The position numbers were made by a program, and so were the translations under genes. The notes under the pieces are model-generated. The model had not been told where the DNA came from. It made no database searches and saw only the letters and a program-made list of their open reading frames with translations. 64,000 nucleotides of DNA from JBCCCJ01 sp039029315 (lineage in GTDB: Bacteria > Bacteroidota > Bacteroidia > J057). Within the stretch, counting starts at the first letter, position 1. Every line of letters starts with the position of its first letter. Location: NCBI GenBank assembly GCA_039029315.1, contig JBCCGK010000033.1:37214-101213 (forward strand). Direction: 5' to 3'. Shown here one piece after another: positions 1-8,793 of this stretch.

Positions 1-1212
1 CCAGATTTCTTTGCCTGGATCTTCTGGATGATCCATGAAGAAGGGTTTGAAATCAGCAGCCAAATATCCGTCTCCATTTGCATCCACAAACATGGATGCC
101 TGTCCATTTCCATTTGCGTCTCTGACATCAATTCCCCCATGATTGGCATTCCCTCCAGCTGTTCCAAGGACAATGTTCAGATTCGAATTCGGCCCGTTGA
201 ATTGTGCACTACCATTTCCTGCTCCACCAATTCCGAAATATGCTTGTTGAGCATTATTTTCATCGTAGGAACGGAGGCCACCTCTGTTTTGCCCTGTTGT
301 TGTGGTGCTGGTCTGTACAGAGAATTCCATGTTGCGCGATCCATTGTTACCATAGGTAGAAACTCTTCCGGCACCACTAAAGTCGTCCTCAGACAAAATA
401 GCTGCTCTTACATTCCCATTAGGGTCTCGGAGACTGAATGATCCGTGATTATAGTCCCCTGACCAGCTAGCATTGACATTTTGATTCCCATTTTCTCCAT
501 ACAATACCAGAGTGCCTACATCTTCTCCATTGCTGGAATTTTCTGCTGCTCTTAGACTTACCAAACGATCTCCTGTGTCATCGAATAATTCGATGGATCC
601 ATTGTTTACTGTGCTACCGGTGCCCGCCAGGAAACCATTTGGCTGACCATTGGGTCCATGCCATCTCAGTACTTCATCTCCAGGAGTCCCCAATTGAAGG
701 CCATTCAAGGCATAAATCGCAGAATCAGAATAGACTGTCGCGTGAGAAGAGTCTGCGAATACAGCATGTTGAGCAGTAGCAGCTTCAATTGCTTTCTCAG
801 CTCCAAGCGCAAAAGGCACGCTCATCAGTTGGGATTTTCCGACTTGTACCAGATTGTTGGGGTTATTGTCGATAGCCATTTGAACCTCCAGGAAGCGGTC
901 GGATCCTGTACTCCAATCTATGGCTTCAAAATCAGCCACTGTAAATGGTGATTGGGGAGCCCCTTCTCCAATGACAATACTGAATAGTCCAGAAGCATTG
1001 GTAGTGACCCCTCCAAATTGCTCCTGATAGATAATTGTTCCAGAAGAAGATCCGTCGAGGATACTCATTTGGATGGTGATCATTTCATCTACAATGCAAT
1101 TTCCAGCGGCATCTCGTGCCACAGCCTGATAGCTGAAGCCCTGTGGGACCTGTGCAAAGACGTTGCTAATGAGTCCGCAGAGGAATAGGAGTGTGGTGAG
1201 AGTTTTGTTCAT
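1..1212 (-). CDS. Secreted tail-fibre/surface-like protein, 3' end cut by window edge
   Basis: The frame stays open from an ATG at 1212 to base 1, giving 404 codons with no stop, so this is the N-terminal part of a longer protein. Residues 1-20 form a signal peptide (hydrophobic LLFLCGLIS, then AQ). A domain beginning VPQGFSYQAVARD follows, which is common at the start of secreted Bacteroidota proteins and of phage-tail-fibre-like cell-surface proteins. The middle is rich in Gly/Asn/Ser with repeated DxNGN motifs, as in beta-helical or fibre shafts. The visible end reads FKPFFMDHPEDPGKE, which resembles the linker before a C-terminal fibre or chaperone-type domain. It is probably exported and surface-displayed. 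Its partner genes lie outside the window. Family-level function is inferred; the signal peptide and open frame are seen directly. Confidence 0.8.
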   Translation of the reverse strand, partial: MNKTLTTLLFLCGLISNVFAQVPQGFSYQAVARDAAGNCIVDEMITIQMSILDGSSSGTIIYQEQFGGVTTNASGLFSIVIGEGAPQSPFTVADFEAIDWSTGSDRFLEVQMAIDNNPNNLVQVGKSQLMSVPFALGAEKAIEAATAQHAVFADSSHATVYSDSAIYALNGLQLGTPGDEVLRWHGPNGQPNGFLAGTGSTVNNGSIELFDDTGDRLVSLRAAENSSNGEDVGTLVLYGENGNQNVNASWSGDYNHGSFSLRDPNGNVRAAILSEDDFSGAGRVSTYGNNGSRNMEFSVQTSTTTTGQNRGGLRSYDENNAQQAYFGIGGAGNGSAQFNGPNSNLNIVLGTAGGNANHGGIDVRDANGNGQASMFVDANGDGYLAADFKPFFMDHPEDPGKEIW

Positions 1213-1749
1213 GATTTTATGATTTATTGTTGTGATAGAAGTGTTGGCAAAATAAATGGGCAGAGCTCTTTCCAGACTTGTACACTTTTCCCTATGTATG
1301 CTGGAGGAGGTACCCATGCTAAATCTTGGGTTGAGTTGTTGCTGTGCATGTCGGTTCCAGGCCTCTTGATAGAAGCTTTTTTATATGGATGTTTTGTTTC
1401 TCTTATGTCCTTTTGTATTCAGTCTCTATGGGTTCTTTAAGGCTTTCATGTACTTCGTGCTCTTGATACAAAAGGACCAAAAAATCAAGTCCCGATTCTT
1501 GGGATTCGTTAAGCTCAATACAAGCAAGCAAGGCCACTCCTACATGCCATCATTCCCCCTTCATGCACCCAGCCGCAATGCTTGAGCAAACCTTATCGGA
1601 TTCCTAATCTGAAATGCTATTCAATTACTTGGTTTGTATATAATTGTCTTTGGACTTGTGTGTCTATGTTTGTGAGCTAGTTTGTGTCGATGGGTGCAAG
1701 GTAGGGGAGAGGGCATGAGAGTCGGAAATTTTAGGCAAAATATTGCTGA

Positions 1750-1784
1750 AACATATGTTCTTTAGATTCGGACATATGTTCTTT
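1750..1784. promoter_or_regulatory. Twin near-palindromic boxes, possible operator pair
   Basis: AACATATGTTC at 1750-1760 and GACATATGTTC at 1771-1781 are both one mismatch from the palindrome GAACATATGTTC. They share 13 identical bases (ACATATGTTCTTT) and lie 21 bases apart, two helical turns. That spacing suits two regulator dimers on one DNA face. No start codon lies close by, so the target is unknown. Confidence 0.3.
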
Positions 1785-1875
1785 TTGTGTGTAAGTAATT
1801 GATTGTTAGTTGTTTGTGATTGTTGTAGGATTTGTTAATGGAATAATAATCTTTGGCTCTCTTAGAAAGAGAGCT

Positions 1876-1963
1876 GCCCCGATGGATACAATCGGGGCTG
1901 AGAGATTGACCTTTTTTCCTTTGACACAAACTTCTTACTCGACAATCCCCCTCGAGAGGGGGA
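1876..1963. repeat. Two GC-rich hairpins
   Basis: The first hairpin has arms GCCCCGAT (1876-1883) and ATCGGGGC (1891-1898) with a 7-base loop, followed by a short T-rich stretch at 1909-1916. The second is the perfect palindrome at 1946-1963, with 8-base arms around GA. They may be remnants of interspersed palindromic repeats or a bidirectional transcription barrier. Confidence 0.5.
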
Positions 1964-2072
1964 CTGCAGGCGAAAAAAGGGTTCATCCTCCAACAAAAAA
2001 ACTGGATTATCATGATGCAAACACCCTCATAATAAGATGTCGAATGATGGATCTGTGATTCGATGATGATTT

Positions 2073-2100
2073 GGGGTGGCCTGCCGGACCACCCCTACGA
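2073..2100. repeat. GC-rich palindromic repeat, relative of the one at 12.9 kb
   Basis: GGGGTGG (2073-2079) pairs with CCACCCC (2089-2095). The segment CTGCCGG-N4-CCCCTACG (2081-2099) recurs with the same 4-base spacer at 12915-12933, inside a coding sequence. This supports a dispersed repeat family in the genome. Confidence 0.5.
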
Positions 2101-2145
2101 TTGGATGATATGGGGGAGGGTTTATGCTGCTTTATTCTCGATGCG

Positions 2146-3414
2146 CTAGCTCCCTTGCTTTTTCTGGGACACCTCGCTCATGCCATTGATGAATGGAGCT
2201 GCTTCTTGGGGTTCTTTGAAATCATAGAGTCTTGCAGCCGTATGGATGTTTTTCTTGATGGAAATGGTTCTGTTTTTGATGGCCTTCTGTAGTTGCTTCT
2301 TACTAGTAAGATTGGCTTCTACTATTTTGGCTTTTGGATTCCCTTCCTTGTCTTTTTTTTGCTCTCCATTTTCTGTGTAGATGTAGGATCGGAACAAAAC
2401 CCGATGACCCTCTGAGGATAAGATATCTCCGGGTTGGAGCCCTTGTTCTACATCCTCAACCTGATAGCCTATACCGGATTCCTCCAAAGCCGAAATCCAT
2501 TCTTTTGTCTGAAATTTTTCGACAAGTACATGGAATTGTTCGTCCTGGATAGATACCCCGTCAATAGCTCCCTTGTTTCCTCCCAAAAAATCGTACAAGA
2601 CTTCACTCACCACAATAGAACAGTTGGTAGTTCCCCTTGGTTTCTTCAAGTTTTCATTTCCAACCCTGGCGTATACCTCATTCCTATTTTTTGCATAAAT
2701 GCCTTTTTCTTGTTCTGTATCTACATATTTTTCTTCTTCTGCTGTCAGGGTATGTGTTTTTATCCGCTTGACAAGATCATTTTTCTCCTTTTTCGTCCCA
2801 TACTTGCCAGGCTCCCCAGCCATGATTTGTTTCATCAAGGACTTTTTGAAAGGTTTATAAAACCAATAGATCAAATCCTCTTCCTTTTTTTCATCCATCA
2901 ACTCAAGCATTCTTTGACCTGAATTATAGGTTTCCCCTTCCCGATCCAATTCCAGATTGGAAGAAAAGTGAGCCGGATCAGGCATAAATGGGAGGCCTAT
3001 CTTTTTGAAAAAGGGCCTATTGGCTTTTCCATTTTGATGCTTTAGCTTTATCGCTTCTTGTTTAGACAATACTGCTTCAGCGGTAACGAGATCATATTGA
3101 CCGCTGGAAGGGATGTCAAGATGATTTTGTAATTGTTCGATGGATTCTTTGGATGGGACAAGCTTTTTATAGAAGGTGTTTCTATTGGTGGATTCGATCA
3201 ATGAAGGATTTGCAGCCCAGCTGACAGCTCTGTTGATCTTTTGTTCCCGAGTGAGTGGTTTCTTTCCTTTATGTTGGATGACAAGCCCTGCTTGATCAGT
3301 CAACAGTTGCAACGAAGGAGGAGCCATACTTACTCCGTGTTGACTTTCTCTTTCTACCTGCCAGGCATTGGCTTTGCTGTATGCTTGTTGCTGTTGGCTT
3401 TGCTGGTTTTTCAT
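2146..3414 (-). CDS. Putative injection-system cargo with PG-binding-like and papain-fold hydrolase domains
   Basis: The start is placed at the ATG at 3414 (MKNQQSQQQQ), giving 422 aa; an upstream in-frame ATG at 3483 would add an unlikely 23-residue extension. The N-terminus is a polar, Gln-rich, signal-free stretch ending in SMAPPSLQLL. This style is typical of cargo proteins linked to extracellular contractile injection systems. About residues 80-125 contain a peptidoglycan-binding-like helical repeat (IEQLQNHLDIPSSGQYDLVTAEAV). The C-terminal half carries TTNCSIVVSEVL (Cys265) and EGHRVLF (His337) followed by IVEAN, in the order Cys-His-Asn/Glu of NlpC/P60- or CHAP-like papain-fold hydrolases. 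A role in cleaving cell-wall or amide bonds is an inference. No injection-system structural gene is in the window. The zinc protease at 9388 has a similar N-terminal motif. Confidence 0.7.
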   Translation of the reverse strand: MKNQQSQQQQAYSKANAWQVERESQHGVSMAPPSLQLLTDQAGLVIQHKGKKPLTREQKINRAVSWAANPSLIESTNRNTFYKKLVPSKESIEQLQNHLDIPSSGQYDLVTAEAVLSKQEAIKLKHQNGKANRPFFKKIGLPFMPDPAHFSSNLELDREGETYNSGQRMLELMDEKKEEDLIYWFYKPFKKSLMKQIMAGEPGKYGTKKEKNDLVKRIKTHTLTAEEEKYVDTEQEKGIYAKNRNEVYARVGNENLKKPRGTTNCSIVVSEVLYDFLGGNKGAIDGVSIQDEQFHVLVEKFQTKEWISALEESGIGYQVEDVEQGLQPGDILSSEGHRVLFRSYIYTENGEQKKDKEGNPKAKIVEANLTSKKQLQKAIKNRTISIKKNIHTAARLYDFKEPQEAAPFINGMSEVSQKKQGS

Positions 3415-3582
3415 GTTGTCATACACCGATATTCCCCTTGCATTGCTTTGGGAGAGAAACAATGAAAAGATGTTTTGGATCAATTGATGTGAGAGATGGA
3501 TCGCTTCAAATCAACCATCAAAAGATTTGGGGAGAAGTGTATTGACTGATCAAATATAGGTAATTGGAGTAATATCTGAAAT

Positions 3583-3615
3583 AGCTTTACGAAAGTTTTG
3601 AATTTTCGTAAAGCT
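3583..3615 (-). terminator. Hairpin terminator of the hybrid kinase gene
   Basis: The arms AGCTTTACGAAA (3583-3594) and TTTCGTAAAGCT (3604-3615) are perfect 12-base inverted repeats around a 9-base loop. On the minus strand the hairpin begins in the stop codon of the upstream gene. No long T-run follows, so it may stop RNA polymerase weakly or mainly protect the 3' end. Confidence 0.6.
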
Positions 3616-6600
3616 TATGTTTCCTCCCGCCACTCTTTGGGTGTCTGCCCAAACAGCTCTTTAAACTTCCTCGAAAAGTATGTATGATTCTGAAAGCCCG
3701 TCGCATAGGCAATCTCGGACACATGCATATCGGTCTCTCTCAACAGCTCCTGTGCATGTGTCAGGCGCACATATCGTACAAATTCTGTTGTCGACATACC
3801 AGTCAGGGCTTTAAGCTTGTTGTGAAGTGGCGTTCTGGCCATGCCGAGTTCTTTGCAAAGCGTCGGTACATCCAGCTGATAATTGTTGAGCTGAGACATG
3901 ACCACCTGCCGGACCTCCTGAATGAAGGCATCTTCTTTTTCAATCTCAGCTGTTGGAGCTAAATCAAGATTCTCTGAACCAGAGCGATACCGAGCTTGCA
4001 GGGTAGTCCGAACTTCCAATAAATTGTGAATGCGAATGAGAAGCTCCTCTTCATGGAAGGGTTTGCTGAGATAAGCATCAGCCCCTCGACGTAATCCGGT
4101 CAGTTTAGAGTCCACATCCGCCTTGGCTGTGAGCATGATGATGGGCACATGACTGGTTCGAATATCCTGCTTCAAAGTGTGACAAACTTCGAAACCGTCT
4201 TTCTCTGGCATCATGACATCGCTGATGATGAGATCTGGCACCAGTTCGAGTGCCTTGTCAATGCCCTCCTGGCCGTTTCTGGCGATGGAGAGGCGATAAT
4301 TGGCTTCGAGGCAGCTGCTCAGATAGCTGACCACATCGGCATTGTCTTCGATGAGCAAGATGTGAGGGAGATCGGAAGGCAATTGATTGTCTTCAGGAAA
4401 GATCGCGGGGAGAAGAGAGGAGGCTGATTCTACTTTTTCCAGCTCCATCAAGGGCAATTCTGCTACTATGGCTTGCTGACTAATAGGCAAAGTGATGGTG
4501 AATTCTGTTCCTTCGCCTATCTGACTACTCACCTGTACCCGACCTCCCATGAGATGAACCAGTTCTTTGCTGAGGGCCAGCCCAATGCCTGTCCCTTCAT
4601 TGGATCGGGTAGGGGAGTCATCCACCTGATAGAAGCGATCGAAGACATAAGGAAGCTTGTCTGCAGGAATGCCAATCCCTGTATCTCTGACGATTAGCAT
4701 GAATGCCTCTTTGTCGCTGAGGGCCTGAATATCAATCTGCCCTCCTGCCGACGTAAATTTGATGGCATTTGAGAGAAGGTTAGAGATAATTTCTGTCATG
4801 CGATCCGGGTCAAAATCCATGGTCAGTTTGTCCACGTCCTGCTGGATCTGAAGACTAATCTCTTTGGATTCTGCCATGGCCTGGAAGGGTTCGGCGATAT
4901 AGTAGAGGAATGGAATGATGTCTGCCTGAACAGCCTGGAGCTGCAATTTGCCTGATTCCAGTTTGGAAAGGTCGAGCATTTGATTGACCAGCTTGAGGAG
5001 TTGTACGCTGTTGCGTTCAATCATGCCTGTGCCTTGCTGGAGCCATTTGTCAGGCTTTTCGATGACTTTCCTGGCCATGCCCTGGATGACGGTCAAAGGC
5101 GTGCGGAATTCATGGGTGATATTGGTGTAGAGGCGGGATTTGACCGCATCGAGTTCAGTTAGCCTTTTTTGTTCGGCTTGCTCTTGTTGAAGTCTGATTT
5201 GCTGGCGATAGCGGAAGAAAAGGAAGAAAGCAATTCCAAGAAGTAGTCCAGCAAGCAGCCAGTAATTCCTTCGGGAGATGTCTTGCTGATGTTCCAGTTT
5301 GAGTTGCGCCTGCTGGTGAATGAATGCAAGACTATCAGCTAATGCTTGTTTTTCATATTCGTATTTGTATTCCTGGCGGAGCACTGCACGTTGGTTATCT
5401 ATGCTTTCAATGCTGTCTTCTGCTTGAATTAACAGCTCATGCATCTGCAGCGCTTTTTGATATTGCCCCAGGGATTTATACGATTTGAACAAAGATTGGT
5501 AGGAAAGATGTAGTAAGCTGATTCTATTGAGACTTTTTGCCAATTCAAATCCTTCTTCATAAAGAGAATGTGCTTTCTCATACTGCCCTTGCTCATAATA
5601 AATATCTCCCATGATAATCAAGCTGTTTGGGATGGATTGCTCTCGTCCATTTTCCTTTTTCAACCGAATGCTTTGAGTGAGAAGCTTCAGTGCTTCCTGA
5701 TAATTGCCCTTTTTGTACAGCACATTTCCTAAGTTGGACATTGAGCTAGCCAATATTCGATCATGTCCGATTTCTTGAGAAATAGAAAGAGCCTGTTGAA
5801 AGTGCGCTTCAGCTTGATCAAATTTTTTGAATGAAAAATAGATCGTCCCGATATTGGAATGTGAAATGGCAGCCGATTTGTCATTTCCAATCTCTTCCGC
5901 AATGTGTAAACTTCTCGAATAGTAACTTAAAGCCGTACTATCATCTTCCTGTTCAGCATAGACAATCCCAATATTTTCCAAACATTTACCTACTTCTCTG
6001 TGATTTTTTAAGTTTTCAAAAATCTTCAATGCCTGGAGAAGATATTGAATGGATGACTCATGATCGCTCAGGTCAAGGAAATATTTGCCGACTTGGTTAT
6101 AACAACGTCCCATCCAAAGAGAATCCTTGATGCTTTGATATGCCTTTGCTGCTTCCAGCGCATACTTGATGGCATTTTGTGTATCATTCTGTACATCATA
6201 CCATAAGCCAATATTGGTAAATAATCGAGCTCGATTTGTTTGATCGCCTGTTTCTTTATTGATCGCTAATGCTTGCTGATAATAGTCCATGGCTTGTTCA
6301 TACTCCTGCATATCCCGATAAATCGAAGCCATATTCATCAAAGCTATACCGATTCTATTGGGCTCGTCCAACTCTTTTCCCATTTTAAGGCTAGTTGTGT
6401 AAGCACTGATGGCTGCCTGATATTGCTTTTTCCGACTAAAAGCAATACCTCTCATTGTAGAAGCATTGGCAATATATTTTTTGTTGCCTTTTTCTTTGGC
6501 AAATTCCAGCAATATATCTGCCAAGTGCAATATCGAATCTGGCGGCTTGCTGGAAAGGCTATTCACGACGATTTTATACATCGCTTTCATGCGGACTTTC

Positions 6601-6716
6601 TCTGTTTCCGTTTGATCCTGCCAGACAGTCCAAAGGGAATCGATGTCTGATTTCGCTGACAAACTTCCAGAAAGCAAACAGATCAATAGGAAGAACGATA
6701 GAAAATGTTTTGTCAT
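3615..6716 (-). CDS. TPR-sensor hybrid histidine kinase with receiver and AraC output domain
   Basis: The start at 6716 (MTKHFLSFFLLICLLSGSLSA) gives a signal peptide and 1,033 aa; longer in-frame starts to 6824 would bury it. About residues 30-460 are tandem TPRs in the periplasm, where most Bacteroidota hybrid kinases carry a beta-propeller. A membrane span follows (NYWLLAGLLLGIAFFLFF). Next come a HisKA domain (NITHEFRTPL, His phosphoacceptor), an ATPase domain (NLLSNAIKF, DTGIGIP and GTGIGLAL boxes), a receiver domain (IEDNAD; acceptor Asp in LIISDVMMP; TAKAD) and a C-terminal AraC HTH ending in FSRKFKELFGQTPKEW. One protein therefore senses, phosphorelays and binds DNA. The gene is monocistronic. 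A TATGTTTG box on the minus strand near 6822-6829 could drive it. The stimulus is unknown; TPRs suggest a protein or peptide ligand. Confidence 0.93.
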   Translation of the reverse strand: MTKHFLSFFLLICLLSGSLSAKSDIDSLWTVWQDQTETEKVRMKAMYKIVVNSLSSKPPDSILHLADILLEFAKEKGNKKYIANASTMRGIAFSRKKQYQAAISAYTTSLKMGKELDEPNRIGIALMNMASIYRDMQEYEQAMDYYQQALAINKETGDQTNRARLFTNIGLWYDVQNDTQNAIKYALEAAKAYQSIKDSLWMGRCYNQVGKYFLDLSDHESSIQYLLQALKIFENLKNHREVGKCLENIGIVYAEQEDDSTALSYYSRSLHIAEEIGNDKSAAISHSNIGTIYFSFKKFDQAEAHFQQALSISQEIGHDRILASSMSNLGNVLYKKGNYQEALKLLTQSIRLKKENGREQSIPNSLIIMGDIYYEQGQYEKAHSLYEEGFELAKSLNRISLLHLSYQSLFKSYKSLGQYQKALQMHELLIQAEDSIESIDNQRAVLRQEYKYEYEKQALADSLAFIHQQAQLKLEHQQDISRRNYWLLAGLLLGIAFFLFFRYRQQIRLQQEQAEQKRLTELDAVKSRLYTNITHEFRTPLTVIQGMARKVIEKPDKWLQQGTGMIERNSVQLLKLVNQMLDLSKLESGKLQLQAVQADIIPFLYYIAEPFQAMAESKEISLQIQQDVDKLTMDFDPDRMTEIISNLLSNAIKFTSAGGQIDIQALSDKEAFMLIVRDTGIGIPADKLPYVFDRFYQVDDSPTRSNEGTGIGLALSKELVHLMGGRVQVSSQIGEGTEFTITLPISQQAIVAELPLMELEKVESASSLLPAIFPEDNQLPSDLPHILLIEDNADVVSYLSSCLEANYRLSIARNGQEGIDKALELVPDLIISDVMMPEKDGFEVCHTLKQDIRTSHVPIIMLTAKADVDSKLTGLRRGADAYLSKPFHEEELLIRIHNLLEVRTTLQARYRSGSENLDLAPTAEIEKEDAFIQEVRQVVMSQLNNYQLDVPTLCKELGMARTPLHNKLKALTGMSTTEFVRYVRLTHAQELLRETDMHVSEIAYATGFQNHTYFSRKFKELFGQTPKEWREET

Positions 6717-6800
6717 AGGATAGCTGGATGATCGACACTTATGAAAGGCAAATGGAATCCTTCTCGTCATTTGATTAGAGGAAAAAGATAGTTGATAAGT

Positions 6801-6830
6801 GGAAAAGTGTTCTGATCTTCTCAAACATAT
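6801..6830. repeat. Left copy of a 30-base direct repeat flanking the ATPase gene
   Basis: GGAAAAGTGTTCTGATC, then four divergent bases, then CAAACATAT. This matches 8671-8700 at 26 of 30 positions, with weaker similarity running about 25 bases further right. Read on the minus strand it contains TATGTTTG, a good match to the Bacteroidota -7 box TAnnTTTG, about 105 bases upstream of the hybrid kinase start. It may be that gene's promoter. Confidence 0.6.
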
Positions 6831-6967
6831 TCAATTCTTTTGAATAATGGAAACATTGAAGAGTATAAGCCTCTGATCAAGTATTTCATTTATTCCTTCT
6901 CAGCTCCAAACAGACACCTCACTGATATCAGAGAATCCCTTCTAATGGAAAATCCGCCATCATGCAG

Positions 6968-6975
6968 TATATTTG
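6968..6975 (+). promoter_or_regulatory. TATATTTG -7-like box just before the ATPase start
   Basis: TATATTTG fits the Bacteroidota -7 consensus TAnnTTTG and ends five bases before the ATG at 6981. If used, transcription would begin at or next to the start codon, giving a leaderless mRNA. No clear -33 TTG partner is visible, so the call is tentative. Confidence 0.3.
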
Positions 6976-6980
6976 AATGA

Positions 6981-8558
6981 ATGGAAAAATTCTTCAATAC
7001 TGCTGGGCCAATCAAACCGGAATTGCACTATTATGTGGATACGCGCAAAAGGTGGGATGTTGATGAAGTGCTTTCGCTCATTCGCCAGCAGAAGTACTTT
7101 GTCCTGCATGCACCGCGTCAGACTGGTAAGACAAGTGCGATCCTTGCTCTGATGCATTTTTTGAATGAATCGGGTGAGTATGAGGCGATATATGCCAATA
7201 TAGAGCCTGCTCAAGCTGCAAGGGAAAATGTAGAAGCTGCCATGCGGGCTGTAGTGGGAAAAATTGCATCCAGCCATCATTTTTATCCTAAGAGTTCACT
7301 CCTCAAAGATCAGTGGGTGGACATGTATGCAAATTCTGGAGGGCATCAGGGATTGGAAGATATTCTAACATTCTGGTCACAACATGCTGAGAAACCGACT
7401 GTTTTGTTTCTCGATGAAGTAGATGCCTTGATCGGCGATACCCTCATTTCACTTCTTCGACAAATTCGTTCGGGCTATAATTCCCGCCCTGCAGGCTTTC
7501 CCATCTCCATCATCCTTTGTGGAGTGCGGGATGTGAGAGACTATCGCATTCATTCTTCCAGTACCAAAGAAATCATCACTGGAGGCAGCGCCTTTAATAT
7601 CAAGGCTGAGTCCTTGCGCATGGAGAATTTTACGCCTGAGCATATTCAAGACCTTTTTGATCAGCATACCATTGCAACAGGTCAAATATTTGAAGAAGGA
7701 ATCCTGGATCTGGTCTGGACTTATACACATGGTCAACCCTGGCTCGTCAATGCCCTGGCCTATCAGGTGACTTATAACATGAGAGAAAATAGAGATCGAA
7801 GTCGCTCAATCACTGTGGAAGCATTGAAAGAAGCCAAAGAAGAATTGATCATTCGAAGAGACACGCATCTGGATCAATTGATCGACAAATTGCGGGAGGA
7901 TCGGGTAAGAAGAATCATAGAACCCTTGCTATCTGGAAATCAGACCACACAAGAGCACCATCCTGATGATGTCCTGTATGTGAGAGACTTGGGTTTGATC
8001 GAGGTGGGACGAAATGGATTGATCACCATTGCCAATGCTATTTACCAGGAAATCATTCCTCGTGAACTGAGCTGGACCATTCAGACAGGACTGAGTACCG
8101 ATCCAGTATGGTATATGCATGAAGATGGATCTCTCGATATGCATAAGCTGTTGCGTTCTTTTCAGGAATTCTTCCGAAAACATTCCGAATCATGGATTGA
8201 GCGAATTGATTACAAAGAAGCTGGTCCACAACTGTTACTACAAGCATATCTTCAACGCATTGTGAACGGTGGGGGAAGAATTGAACGGGAATATGCCTTT
8301 GGTAGTCGCAGGACAGATTTGTTTGTAGAATTTTTTTATGGAAATAATCAAAAACAGGCCATTGTTCTGGAACTAAAAATTCTATACAATAAACTCGAAT
8401 CTACGCTAGAGGAAGGTCTAGTGCAAACCCGTGATTACATGGATAAATGTGAGGCTACAGAGGGGCATCTTCTCATTTTTGACCGTGATCCAGAAAAAAA
8501 TTGGGATGATAAGATCTGGGAAAAAGAGGTTCAGAATATTTACGTTTGGGGGAGTTAA
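6981..8558 (+). CDS. AAA-family ATPase with C-terminal PD-(D/E)XK nuclease-like domain
   Basis: The 525-aa protein begins MEKFFNTAGPIKPELHYY, the usual start of this family. Residues 44-52 (APRQTGKTS, Lys50) form the Walker A motif and TVLFLDEVDAL (Asp145, Glu146) the Walker B. A winged-helix-like middle region follows. Near the C-terminus, SRRTDLFVEF and IVLELKI supply the D...ExK residues of a PD-(D/E)XK nuclease fold. Proteins of this AAA-like/PD-(D/E)XK type are numerous in Bacteroidota genomes, often as scattered, variable paralogs. Roles in mobile DNA or defence have been suggested but not proven. The gene stands alone, points away from the hybrid kinase gene, and is bracketed by similar 30-base direct repeats, which hints at acquisition or duplication. 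Confidence 0.88.
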   Translation: MEKFFNTAGPIKPELHYYVDTRKRWDVDEVLSLIRQQKYFVLHAPRQTGKTSAILALMHFLNESGEYEAIYANIEPAQAARENVEAAMRAVVGKIASSHHFYPKSSLLKDQWVDMYANSGGHQGLEDILTFWSQHAEKPTVLFLDEVDALIGDTLISLLRQIRSGYNSRPAGFPISIILCGVRDVRDYRIHSSSTKEIITGGSAFNIKAESLRMENFTPEHIQDLFDQHTIATGQIFEEGILDLVWTYTHGQPWLVNALAYQVTYNMRENRDRSRSITVEALKEAKEELIIRRDTHLDQLIDKLREDRVRRIIEPLLSGNQTTQEHHPDDVLYVRDLGLIEVGRNGLITIANAIYQEIIPRELSWTIQTGLSTDPVWYMHEDGSLDMHKLLRSFQEFFRKHSESWIERIDYKEAGPQLLLQAYLQRIVNGGGRIEREYAFGSRRTDLFVEFFYGNNQKQAIVLELKILYNKLESTLEEGLVQTRDYMDKCEATEGHLLIFDRDPEKNWDDKIWEKEVQNIYVWGS

Positions 8559-8670
8559 TCATTACAAGAGAAAATAGCAGATACTTGTTCATTATTTGAC
8601 AATTATGAACCTGAAAACAAAAGGTAGAAACCTCCTATTCAAATAGAAGAATTGGAAATATGTGAAAAGA

Positions 8671-8700
8671 GGAAAAGTGTTCTGATCAGCCCAAACATAT
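8671..8700. repeat. Right copy of the 30-base direct repeat
   Basis: GGAAAAGTGTTCTGATC-AGCC-CAAACATAT matches 6801-6830 at 26 of 30 positions. The minus-strand TATGTTTG is conserved, but here it faces only the 3' end of the ATPase gene, with no gene in that orientation to drive. Confidence 0.6.
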
Positions 8701-8763
8701 ACTTTTCCTCCGACAAATGGAAATGAAATGAGCAGAGCTTAATTCAGGAAAGTAAGTAATGCT

Positions 8764-8775
8764 GACCGATCGGTC
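8764..8775. promoter_or_regulatory. Perfect 12-base palindrome followed by T-run
   Basis: GACCGATCGGTC is a perfect palindrome followed by six T residues. It resembles operators bound by TetR-type dimers, and could instead be a very short plus-strand terminator for the ATPase transcript. It sits 18 bases beyond the 3' end of the minus-strand gene at 8794. Confidence 0.35.
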
Positions 8776-8793
8776 TTTTTTATACCATTAAGC

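Larger units (their letters stand above)
1213..2145. other. Long intergenic region with palindromes, no supported gene
   Basis: This 930-base spacer separates the 5' end of the fibre-like gene from the 3' end of the next gene. No frame in it looks protein-like. It holds two ACATATGT boxes 21 bases apart (1750-1784), a GCCCCGAT/ATCGGGGC hairpin (1876-1898), a perfect TCCCCCTC-GA-GAGGGGGA palindrome (1946-1963) and a GGGGTGG/CCACCCC inverted repeat (2073-2095). These GC-rich blocks differ from the AT-rich surroundings and look like intergenic repeat debris or transcription stops. Confidence 0.6.

Noticed and set aside
1762..2058. Small overlapping frames on both strands near 1.8-2.0 kb
   Set aside because: They run through GC-rich palindromes on both strands, lack motifs and have unlikely composition.
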